Part shown: one piece after another, positions 1-6,350 of the stretch
Layout: every line of letters begins with the position of its first letter
How positions within the stretch are numbered: the first letter of the stretch is position 1
Assembly: GCA_021106665.1 (NCBI GenBank)
Contig: JAIOTR010000324.1
Location: 1 to 8,642, forward strand
Origin: Bacteroidales bacterium
Lineage (GTDB): Bacteria; Bacteroidota; Bacteroidia; Bacteroidales; JAADJA01
Reading direction: 5' to 3'
Length of the DNA: 8,642 nucleotides
The notes under the pieces: model-generated
What the model saw: only the letters and a program-made list of their open reading frames with translations
Told to the model about the DNA's origin: nothing
The model's database searches: none
Position numbers and translations under genes: made by a program

Positions 1-1972
1 CATTACTCATCAACAAGTATGGTTTAAAATCATCACGCTTTCTGTTATCGAAAGAAGCAAACACCAAATGATCACAAAATTTACAACTTGCAATATCACT
101 TACATAAGTATGATTTGGAATACCGGGGAAACTTTCAATTTTCCGCCAGTTTTCTCCATTATCTTCTGTAACCTGAATCAAACCATCGTCTGTCCCCACA
201 TAAATCAGTCCCTCCTGAAATGGAGATTCATCAAGCGCTACAGCCATCCCATACAGTGATGTTGAAACATCCTTGACAACAGCATCCACACCCCAGTACC
301 TGTCCATCACCGGCCAGGTATTGCGATCAATTTGTGCCGAAATATCATCGCTTATCACCTGCCATGATTGCCCCCTATCGTCCGACCGGAATACTTTATT
401 GGCTGCTATATATAACCTGGTTGGAGAGTGAGGGCTAAGAATGTAAGGTGTATTCCAGTTCCATTTGTAAGTATCTTCACCTTTTCTTTCTCTTGGTTTA
501 ATATTGATGGATTCACCGCTTTTCTTATCATAACGGTAAATATTACCATATTGATAAGCAGAATACACAATATCAGGATTGGTGGGTTCAATGGCCTGAA
601 AAAATCCATCACCACCTAAAGTAGTTACCCAATCACAACTTGATACTCCATCGTTGTTCAAATTTCTGGATGGCCCGCCAAAACTGCTGTTATCCTGTGT
701 ACCGCCATAAACCCAGTAAAATGGTTCGGTGTTATCTACGGCAACCCTGTAGAATTGAGTTACCGGCAGATTGGTTTTATGAATATAATGTTTACCCTGG
801 TCAAATGTTTCATAAACACCTCCATCACCACCTATGATAAAATGTTTGATATCGGTCGGATCGACCCAGAATGCGTGGTCATCCACATGCCTGTCATTAT
901 TGCCAATACGGTTCCATGTTTTACCGCCATCTTCTGTATATCTCGACACGGTTTCCATTGAATAAACTTTATCTGCATCCACAGGATCGCAGTAAATTTC
1001 ATTGTAATATTGTCCGCTTTCATGATGATCACTCATCTTATCCCAGGACTCACCCAGGTCTTTTGACCTGTAAAAACCACCTTTATCCATGGCCGCTTCC
1101 ATGATAACATAAACCACATTAGGATCCACAGGTGAAATCGCGATTCCCATTCCTCCAATATCTACTGATGGAAGCCCGGATTCTAATTTCCTGAAGTTCT
1201 TTCCACCATCCTCTGATTTATAAATAGCGCTTTCTGGGCCTCCTCCTATTTTTGTATGGACATGTCTTCTGCGCTGCTCAGAAGTAGCAAAAATGATATC
1301 AGGATTGCAAGGATGGAGCACCACATTGTTAACTCCAGTATGCTCACTGATTTCAAGAATTTTTTCCCAATTTTCCCCACCGTCAACAGTTTTATATAAA
1401 CCACGATCACCACCCGGTCCCCAGACAGAGCCTTCTGCTGCGACATAAACCACATTGGTATTGCTAGGATCAATAGCAATCATCCCAATCTGGCGCGATT
1501 CTTTTAATCCCATATTCTTCCATGATTTTCCGCCATCAACGGTTTTATAAACACCATTTCCGTATCCAAGTGCACGTTGATGATTATTTTCGCCGGTGCC
1601 TGCCCAAACAACATTTGGATTTTTAGGATCCATTTTCAGGCAACCAATGGAATATGTACCATTTTTGTCGAAAATTGGTTTGAAGGTAGTTCCATTATTA
1701 GTGGTTTTCCAGATATGCCCACAAGCTACAGCCACATAATACTCGCTGTGGTTATTGGGATTAACTGCAAAGTCTGCTATCCTGCCCGAAGTAAAAGCCG
1801 GGCCAATACTACGAAGTTTCAAACCACTCACATCACCTGATTTTAATGTGTCACTTTTTTGTTCTGAATCCTTTTCTTTCTTTGCATAAAGATTCATGGA
1901 AAGGATTAATATGGAAAAGACCATCCCTTGAATTAGATAAACTCTTGTTTTTGCTAAAATTGGATTTTTCAT
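1..1972 (-). CDS. Secreted BNR/Asp-box (VPS10/sortilin-like) beta-propeller protein, 3' end outside window
   Basis: The frame is open from an ATG at 1972 to the window edge: 657 codons, C terminus missing. Residues 1-30 form a signal peptide (basic start, hydrophobic stretch about 13-27, likely cleavage after LYA), so the protein is exported. The rest is built from Asp-box repeats (S/T-x-D-x-G-x-x-W/F) near residues 144, 195, 253, 303, 346, 529 and 602, for example TVDGGKSW, TEDGGKTW and SDDRGQSW. A GGTQDNSS segment and the ending FDNRKRDDFKPYLL resemble the roughly 1000-residue 'WD40/YVTN/BNR-like repeat' proteins common in Bacteroidota. These propellers are often auto-annotated as glycosyl hydrolases or sialidases, but I see no catalytic signature, and Asp boxes are structural, so binding or peptidase-associated roles are equally possible. 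No Shine-Dalgarno precedes the ATG; the leader is A/T-rich. Whether a sorting domain or membrane anchor follows cannot be seen. Confidence 0.9.
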   Translation of the reverse strand, partial: MKNPILAKTRVYLIQGMVFSILILSMNLYAKKEKDSEQKSDTLKSGDVSGLKLRSIGPAFTSGRIADFAVNPNNHSEYYVAVACGHIWKTTNNGTTFKPIFDKNGTYSIGCLKMDPKNPNVVWAGTGENNHQRALGYGNGVYKTVDGGKSWKNMGLKESRQIGMIAIDPSNTNVVYVAAEGSVWGPGGDRGLYKTVDGGENWEKILEISEHTGVNNVVLHPCNPDIIFATSEQRRRHVHTKIGGGPESAIYKSEDGGKNFRKLESGLPSVDIGGMGIAISPVDPNVVYVIMEAAMDKGGFYRSKDLGESWDKMSDHHESGQYYNEIYCDPVDADKVYSMETVSRYTEDGGKTWNRIGNNDRHVDDHAFWVDPTDIKHFIIGGDGGVYETFDQGKHYIHKTNLPVTQFYRVAVDNTEPFYWVYGGTQDNSSFGGPSRNLNNDGVSSCDWVTTLGGDGFFQAIEPTNPDIVYSAYQYGNIYRYDKKSGESINIKPRERKGEDTYKWNWNTPYILSPHSPTRLYIAANKVFRSDDRGQSWQVISDDISAQIDRNTWPVMDRYWGVDAVVKDVSTSLYGMAVALDESPFQEGLIYVGTDDGLIQVTEDNGENWRKIESFPGIPNHTYVSDIASCKFCDHLVFASFDNRKRDDFKPYLLMSN

Positions 1973-2071
1973 TGTATAAATATTGTGTTAAAAAAATTTA
2001 AGATCCCTCAAATAATTCAGCCATTAAAAGTAAAAGAATTTTAGAGGAATTGATTTTATTTGCTGACTTTT

Positions 2072-3319
2072 TTATTCACCTGATATTTTTTCAGCCATCA
2101 TATAACCATGCGCAGTTGCATAAATTATGGACCGGGTAAAACCTGAGCAATCACCAACGAATTTCAAGTTTTTAAAAGCCTCATTGTTCAAAGCATTGGT
2201 ATAAAACTTAATCTCAGGAGCATATACCAGGTTGTCAGGATGGGTAATACCGGGCACTACCTCGTTCAGATTTTCAGCAAAATCAATGATGCTTTCAATC
2301 AACCTCCTTGGATATGCCAAATTGATGTCACCCAATATGTATTTACTCTCATCCAATGTAGGTACTACCCTGTAAAGGTTCTTCGTTCTTTTTGAATTAA
2401 CAAAGTGGCTGTATGTTTGTAAAATTACCCTATTCCCACCCAGCATATTCGATAATTCCGCAATATTCGATCCGTAGCCGATGGGATCGTTAAAAGGTTC
2501 AGTTAATTGAACTGTGGTGAGGATTGCAAAATTGGTGTTTTTACTTTTCTCTTTGATCTTGGAATGACCATTAACAGTTGTAAAATCCCCATAATTCTCC
2601 GTTACCACATAACCTGAGGGATTGTTGCAAAATGTACGGACCATATACCCAGTTTTGCTTTTGTACCTTACTTTAAATTCATACATCTCCTTATTCAGGT
2701 CTTCCACGATATGATCGGGTAATTCAAACCGTACACCAATGTCAACCTTGCTGCTATCCAGCACTATTTGGGGATATTGTTTAATAATGGTTTTTATCAA
2801 TTTATGACCACTTCTGCCTACAGCTACAATCACCTTGTCAAAAGTTTCATTATAATCCAGTTTGATTTTGTTACCTGCCAATTCTACATTACTTATTAGG
2901 TTTTCAAAATGAAAATGAACATTTTTCAGGTTCCGGTATTCTTCATAAATATTGTAAAGGACTTTTTTCAGCTGGTCGGTGCCAAGATGATAAAAATCAG
3001 AAATAACAGGCTGAAAACCTTTTTCATAAAACTTCTTGTAATACTCCATGTTTGAAAAAGAGCTGCCCGTTTCATGCTGGCCATCACCTGTCTTGTTAAT
3101 CCAGAAATCAACAAGGTTTTTTTGAAGTTCCAGATCCACATCCAGGTCACCACCCATATCTTTCGAAACGAAAAGCTTTCCATCGGCCCTTATTCCTGAA
3201 ATACTTGAAGAATAGATGTCTTTGCTTTTTTCAAAGATGTGAATTTCGTGATCTGTGTTTTTTGCTTTTTCAATAAATCCTATCGCCGCAGCGCCAAACC
3301 CAATAATTGCTATTTTCAT
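2072..3319 (-). CDS. FAD-dependent dehydrogenase, COG2509-like, cytoplasmic
   Basis: A 415-residue flavoprotein without signal peptide. It begins directly with a Rossmann dinucleotide-binding fold (IAIIGFGAAAIGF, residues 3-15; the strand ends in an acidic residue at E30). A second nucleotide-fold strand, VIVAVGRSG, lies at 163-171, and the FAD-binding C-terminal motif VGDCSGFTRSI at 388-398 is followed by an Ala/Gly helix. The middle carries family-type segments: VDIGVRFELP (192-201), VRTFCNNPSGYVV (227-239), NGHS (250-253) and YAPEIKFY (366-373). These match uncharacterised FAD-dependent dehydrogenases of COG2509; substrate and electron acceptor are unknown. As I recall, many members are longer, with an N-terminal extension before the Rossmann fold, which this one lacks. 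The ATG at 3319 is placed right at the Rossmann strand, as expected for a true start. The next gene begins 99 bp downstream on the same strand. No clear TAnnTTTG promoter was found upstream. Confidence 0.85.
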   Translation of the reverse strand: MKIAIIGFGAAAIGFIEKAKNTDHEIHIFEKSKDIYSSSISGIRADGKLFVSKDMGGDLDVDLELQKNLVDFWINKTGDGQHETGSSFSNMEYYKKFYEKGFQPVISDFYHLGTDQLKKVLYNIYEEYRNLKNVHFHFENLISNVELAGNKIKLDYNETFDKVIVAVGRSGHKLIKTIIKQYPQIVLDSSKVDIGVRFELPDHIVEDLNKEMYEFKVRYKSKTGYMVRTFCNNPSGYVVTENYGDFTTVNGHSKIKEKSKNTNFAILTTVQLTEPFNDPIGYGSNIAELSNMLGGNRVILQTYSHFVNSKRTKNLYRVVPTLDESKYILGDINLAYPRRLIESIIDFAENLNEVVPGITHPDNLVYAPEIKFYTNALNNEAFKNLKFVGDCSGFTRSIIYATAHGYMMAEKISGE

Positions 3320-3662
3320 AAAATTGATATTTATTTTAGACGTTTAAAATTAACAGTTTTTACTATACCCGAAGGAGATTTTTTAATTTTTACATATAAA
3401 CCCGACTTATGCAATAGGAGTCCTTAATGGCCGAACTATCTTCATTTAGTAAGGGTTAATCCCGATTTAGAGAATCAGCAATTTAGTTTTTATCCAAATT
3501 ATATGATTGTCTTAATCGCTATGATTTAGGAATTATTATTTTATTTCTAATACATAATTTGGGATTAACAAAAAAAGAAGCATGAAGGGAATTTGTCGTG
3601 CACCAGTAGTCAGCTCTACCTTCATTATTTATATATTTTGTATATTGAAAAATCAGTAGTTT
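3320..3662. other. Non-coding gap between the FAD dehydrogenase and the TPR gene
   Basis: A 343-base A/T-rich gap between two minus-strand genes. I find no convincing gene. It contains a candidate terminator for the TPR gene at its right end. It must also hold the promoter of the FAD dehydrogenase, but no exact minus-strand TAnnTTTG is present. The nearest is a TATAATTTG around 3496-3504 on the minus strand, which has one base too many between TA and TTTG. The 3590-3620 part is more G+C-rich than its surroundings and includes the palindrome GTGCAC. Confidence 0.6.
3570..3625 (-). terminator. Candidate intrinsic terminator after the TPR gene
   Basis: Reading the minus strand, ATGAAGG (3625-3619) is matched by CCTTCAT (3588-3582), a perfect 7-bp stem enclosing 30 bases. 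It is followed after five bases by a run of seven T (3576-3570). It lies 38 bases past the stop of the TPR gene, the right place to end the VanZ/TPR transcript. The large loop is unusual for an intrinsic terminator, so the call is tentative. Confidence 0.4.
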
Positions 3663-4553
3663 TTAAAAACCCTGATTTTTTAAAAAATTTAATAATTTTT
3701 TAGCTGAAATGGATGAGGGATTAAGTTTCAATGCATAATTGACATTTTCTATTGCTTTTGTGTTATCTCCTAATTGAGCATACGAAAAACCAATATCATT
3801 ATAAATATTGGAAAGATTCTTTTTATTATCTTTTTTATAATCAAATACTGATGGATCAAACCGGTTAAGTAATTCATCTTTTCCCTGATATTCGTTTAAA
3901 ATATCTGATACTATAAGACTATCTTCCGAATTACCGGTAAATTTAAATTGTAGTTCTTTAAGGGTTCCCAGATATGTCGATTCCATATCCGGTTTATATT
4001 GGAGGCAAATTTGAAATGCATTTAGGGCTTCCATCCACTTTTTTTGTTTTTTATAAGTTCTTGCCAGATAAAGGTATGCATCCATGGGAAAAGGATTCGA
4101 TTCTGCTGATTTTTGGAAGTACTTACCAGCTTTGTCATAGACTCCCTTTTTAAAAAATATTTCACCCAAATTATAATATATTTCATATTTTTGATTGGGC
4201 TTGTTTTTCAGCACTTCTTGCAAACTGATAATTGCTTTATTATATAATCCCATATGAGTGTAACAGAGGGAAAGATTGACCAATGCTGCATTATTTTCCT
4301 TATCAATCCTGATGGCTTCAATATACTGCCCTGCAGCCAATTTAAAGTTTCTTTCCAATAAAAATTTATTACCATACCCTATTAGGGTCAGGGCTTCAGA
4401 TTTTTTGCCCTGTGTTTCCAAATAACCAATACTCCTCGGATAGAAAGTTGTTAATGAGGTAAAACCAAGCCATAGACCAACGATTACAAATAGTGCAATC
4501 TGTATTATGTTATCTGTTTTATTTTTACTATTATGATGTTTAAAATATATCAT
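3663..4553 (-). CDS. Membrane-anchored tetratricopeptide repeat (TPR) protein
   Basis: A 296-residue protein with one N-terminal hydrophobic segment (about residues 15-33) after a short basic stretch, most likely an uncleaved signal anchor. TPR-type helical repeats follow at about 54-87, 88-121, 122-155, 157-190 and 247-280. Typical TPR spacing is visible in EIYYNLGEIFFKKGVYDKA and NIYNDIGFSYAQLGDNTKA. Between repeats four and five lies a polar, less regular stretch (about 198-240). TPR arrays bind partner proteins, so a scaffold or assembly role at the membrane is inferred; no enzymatic motif is seen. Its ATG overlaps the stop of the upstream VanZ-like gene in an ATGA, and no Shine-Dalgarno precedes it. 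This fits translation by re-initiation in fixed ratio with that gene, and suggests the two proteins work together. The gene is noticeably A+T-rich. Confidence 0.88.
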   Translation of the reverse strand: MIYFKHHNSKNKTDNIIQIALFVIVGLWLGFTSLTTFYPRSIGYLETQGKKSEALTLIGYGNKFLLERNFKLAAGQYIEAIRIDKENNAALVNLSLCYTHMGLYNKAIISLQEVLKNKPNQKYEIYYNLGEIFFKKGVYDKAGKYFQKSAESNPFPMDAYLYLARTYKKQKKWMEALNAFQICLQYKPDMESTYLGTLKELQFKFTGNSEDSLIVSDILNEYQGKDELLNRFDPSVFDYKKDNKKNLSNIYNDIGFSYAQLGDNTKAIENVNYALKLNPSSISAKKLLNFLKNQGF

Positions 4554-5758
4554 TCGTTATGTAAAATCAATAAAACATTTTGTCCTGATTTCTTTAACTT
4601 ATTAAATTTTTCACAAGCCATTTTACTATCAAGAATTATAAACTGTATTACCTTTTTTGAGCTAAAATTATAAATGAAATGGGATGTTTTTTCTTCGGAA
4701 ACCCCAATATTCAATCTTTGCTTTTTGCCAGTTCCAAATACAATTATGTCTGTTTCCTTTTTCATAATTGTATATTTATCACGAATATTGAAATTAAGCT
4801 TTTTGTCAACAAACCTGAAAGTACCATTGGGATTAATCATTAAATCAAAATAAATTAACGGGATCCCTTTATATACAGTAATACCATTTTTATAATAGAC
4901 AACATCCTTATTAATATACGTGAAGAAGAAGACTGATTGCAGGATAAGGACAATTCCAGCAAGAATCAAAATAGCAATTCTGGCTTTTTTATACTGTAAT
5001 TGATGAATGATCAGAAAAACTATCAGAAACAAACTAATTGTGAAAAGAATGATCCATCCAAGATATTTTGACTCGGTAAGTATAGAAGATATGGCGAGAA
5101 AAAAATAGGAAAAAAAAGTAGAGAAAATCAATAAAGGAAATGGAGCATTGAAATATGTTCTCCATGATGACCTGAAAATACTCCAGTTGTCTTTTACAAT
5201 TTCTCCATCTTCAATCACCCAAAATACAAAATACAATCCGAGGATTGCCCCCCAGGTATCTTTTGCGATATCACAGATATCAAAAAATCTATCCGAGAGA
5301 GGTATCTGTATTAATTCATCAAAAACAGAAAGTAATATAGCAACTGTAAGTGTTATTCTAATTATTTGTGAAGAAGATTTATTTAGATTAATTAGATGGC
5401 TGTACATAATTATAGCAAATATACCATAGGCGATATAATGCCAGTTATGCTGCAATTCATAAAACTTGTGACCAAAATAATAGTCAGTAGAATTTTGTCC
5501 CAGCAACCATAAAAAAATAATTACACCTATTGCTGTAATTTTTTTTCTATTTAATCTCTTATAACTTAATAAAATAACTGTCAGAGAAAAGATAAAAGCA
5601 ACAATAAGAATATAAGGAATAGAAAATGTCTTAAAATCTAGTTGTGCCAGAGATGCATAGCCAATGGCCCATTGAAAATAATTCTGCAATAGAATAAACG
5701 GTGTAAATACTAGCAGAAGACAATAGAGTAACAGGTTTCTAAATGATATTCCTTGCAC
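4550..5758 (-). CDS. VanZ-like polytopic membrane protein fused to a C-terminal Mth938-like domain
   Basis: A 402-residue protein with about nine membrane segments in residues 9-281. The VanZ-like core spans about 100-182. It has HNWH (104-107) at the start of a helix, then FDELIQ (146-151), R157, D160, D163 and G170-x3-G174, the acidic/Arg pattern typical of VanZ-like proteins. VanZ was first known from teicoplanin resistance; its biochemical role is unresolved. Residues about 295-402 are soluble and resemble the Mth938/DUF498 family (archaeal Mth938, mitochondrial NDUFAF3): TDIIVFGTGKKQRL (336-349), then ILDSKMACEKFNKL (375-388) and GQNVLLIL (392-399), matching the family's D-V-L-I-x-G-T-G and D-T-x-x-A-C-x-x-Y-N-x-L pattern. 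The start is GTG at 5758. An in-frame TAG sits immediately before it and the next Met is residue 118, so GTG is the best choice. The gene is coupled to the downstream TPR gene by ATGA. Confidence 0.82.
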   Translation of the reverse strand: MQGISFRNLLLYCLLLVFTPFILLQNYFQWAIGYASLAQLDFKTFSIPYILIVAFIFSLTVILLSYKRLNRKKITAIGVIIFLWLLGQNSTDYYFGHKFYELQHNWHYIAYGIFAIIMYSHLINLNKSSSQIIRITLTVAILLSVFDELIQIPLSDRFFDICDIAKDTWGAILGLYFVFWVIEDGEIVKDNWSIFRSSWRTYFNAPFPLLIFSTFFSYFFLAISSILTESKYLGWIILFTISLFLIVFLIIHQLQYKKARIAILILAGIVLILQSVFFFTYINKDVVYYKNGITVYKGIPLIYFDLMINPNGTFRFVDKKLNFNIRDKYTIMKKETDIIVFGTGKKQRLNIGVSEEKTSHFIYNFSSKKVIQFIILDSKMACEKFNKLKKSGQNVLLILHNE

Positions 5759-5787
5759 CTAATTGTGATTTTTTTAATTTTTCAGCA

Positions 5788-5795
5788 CAAACATA
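5788..5795 (-). promoter_or_regulatory. Candidate -7 element for the VanZ-like/TPR operon
   Basis: The minus strand reads TATGTTTG (5795 to 5788), an exact Bacteroidota TAnnTTTG. It lies 29 bases before the GTG start, which would give a leader of about 24 bases. No TTG is found 17-23 bases upstream, so the -33 element is missing or degenerate. Confidence 0.45.
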
Positions 5796-5899
5796 ATAAT
5801 AAATCAACTAGCTATCACTAAATCAGACGAATGAAATTTTATCTTTTCAGGCAAATTCCAAAAACACGAGAAAGAACTTTAAAAGCAAGGTTTATTTTC

Positions 5900-5947
5900 A
5901 ACCTTCAGGTTTTTCCATCCATTGTCCCTGCTTCAACCTGAAAGGTT
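5900..5947. repeat. Imperfect inverted repeat with self-complementary arms
   Basis: AACCTTCAGGTT (5900-5911) pairs with AACCTGAAAGGTT (5935-5947) over 12 bp with one bulged A, leaving a 23-base loop. Each arm is also a small hairpin by itself: AACCT-TC-AGGTT and AACCT-GAA-AGGTT. The end lies 34 bases before the -33 element of the dodecin promoter. Neither side is followed by a T run, so it does not look like a terminator. An operator or an RNA structure is possible; no function is shown. Confidence 0.55.
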
Positions 5948-5981
5948 TTATGTCCACTTGTAGGCTTGCTTAAACAATAAC

Positions 5982-6012
5982 TTGACATCTGGGGCAAAAT
6001 TTCGTATCTTTG
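5982..6012 (+). promoter_or_regulatory. Dodecin promoter (Bacteroidota type)
   Basis: A TTG -33 element (5982-5984, within TTGACA) is separated by 20 bases from TATCTTTG (6005-6012), an exact match to the TAnnTTTG -7 consensus of the Bacteroidota housekeeping sigma factor. Transcription would begin near 6018, giving a leader of about 47 bases. Confidence 0.8.
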
Positions 6013-6051
6013 ATTTTTTACCGGAACTTAAGAATTGTTTAATTAAAAATT

Positions 6052-6057
6052 AGGAGG
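6052..6057 (+). promoter_or_regulatory. Strong Shine-Dalgarno site of the dodecin gene
   Basis: AGGAGG ends 7 bases before the ATG at 6065. A consensus site like this is unusual in Bacteroidota, where most leaders lack one, and none of the other starts in this window has it. It fixes the start and suggests high expression. Confidence 0.8.
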
Positions 6058-6064
6058 ACTAATT

Positions 6065-6277
6065 ATGCCAGACAGTATTTATAAAGTTATCGAACTCATC
6101 GGCACCAGTGAAACCAGTTGGGAGGAAGCTGCAAAAAAAGCCGTTGAAAGAGCAGCACAAACATTAGAAGATTTACGTGTCGCGGAAGTATCAGAAATGG
6201 ATCTGAAAATTGAAGATGGAAAAGTTGTTGCTTACCGGACGAAAGTGAAACTTTCATTCAGGTTCAGGGACAGTTAA
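6065..6277 (+). CDS. Dodecin family protein, lacking the usual flavin-stacking Trp
   Basis: A 70-residue cytoplasmic protein, the usual dodecin length. It begins YKVIELIGTSETSWEEA (6-22), continues with the long helix (about 18-36), VAEVSEMDLKIEDGKV (39-54) and ends YRTKVKLSFRF. Dodecins form hollow dodecamers that store or buffer flavins (riboflavin/FMN in archaea and many bacteria) and can bind CoA. Aligned by eye to the Halobacterium protein, the Trp that stacks on the flavin (W36, in WAEV) is Val here (V39, in VAEV). The Gln that contacts the flavin (Q55, in YQT) is Arg (R58, in YRT). Other Trp-less dodecins exist, so ligand binding may be altered rather than the protein degenerate. The gene is a single unit with its own promoter, strong ribosome binding site and terminator. 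Flanking genes point elsewhere: divergent upstream, convergent downstream. Confidence 0.93.
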   Translation: MPDSIYKVIELIGTSETSWEEAAKKAVERAAQTLEDLRVAEVSEMDLKIEDGKVVAYRTKVKLSFRFRDS

Positions 6278-6305
6278 TAAATGAGTAATTGGTAATTAAC
6301 ATGGG

Positions 6306-6340
6306 CCCCTTTCGATTCTTTCGGGAGGGGTTATTTATTT
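6306..6340 (+). terminator. Intrinsic terminator of the dodecin gene
   Basis: CCCCTTTCGA (6306-6315) pairs with TCGGGAGGGG (6321-6330) over 10 bp, including two G-U pairs, with a TTCTT loop, followed by TTATTTATTT. It starts 29 bases after the stop codon. On the minus strand the G-U pairs become A-C mismatches and no T run follows, so it should act mainly for the dodecin transcript and not for the convergent oxidoreductase gene ending at 6351. Confidence 0.75.
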
Positions 6341-6350
6341 GATTCTTATT

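Larger units (their letters stand above)
5759..6064. other. Non-coding divergent gap between the VanZ-like operon and the dodecin gene
   Basis: A 306-base gap between genes pointing away from each other. It holds the candidate promoter of the minus-strand operon near its left end, an imperfect inverted repeat in the middle, and the full promoter and ribosome binding site of the dodecin gene at its right end. The stretch 5800-5895 shows nothing recognisable. No credible small gene was found. Confidence 0.6.

Noticed and set aside
1577..1840. Plus-strand open frame of 87 codons opposite the propeller gene
   Set aside because: It is an antisense shadow. The minus-strand frame carries the signal peptide and repeated Asp boxes.
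1..1972. Annotation of the propeller gene as a sialidase or glycosyl hydrolase
   Set aside because: Asp boxes are structural repeats. No catalytic residues of a glycosidase family could be recognised in the visible part.
1973..2071. Possible promoter or terminator between the FAD dehydrogenase and the propeller gene
   Set aside because: The minus strand has only ATTATTTG, which lacks the TA of TAnnTTTG, and no hairpin with a T run was found.
3427..3459. A 10-codon open frame (MAELSSFSKG) on the plus strand preceded by a TAGGAG-like site
   Set aside because: Too short to support. There is no promoter, and it lies in an A/T-rich gap between minus-strand genes. A chance match is likely.
3604..3660. 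Direct repeat CAGTAGT (3604-3610 and 3654-3660)
   Set aside because: Two copies of seven bases, with no periodicity, flanking element or mobile gene. Chance is the simplest explanation, so neither a CRISPR nor an attachment site is called.
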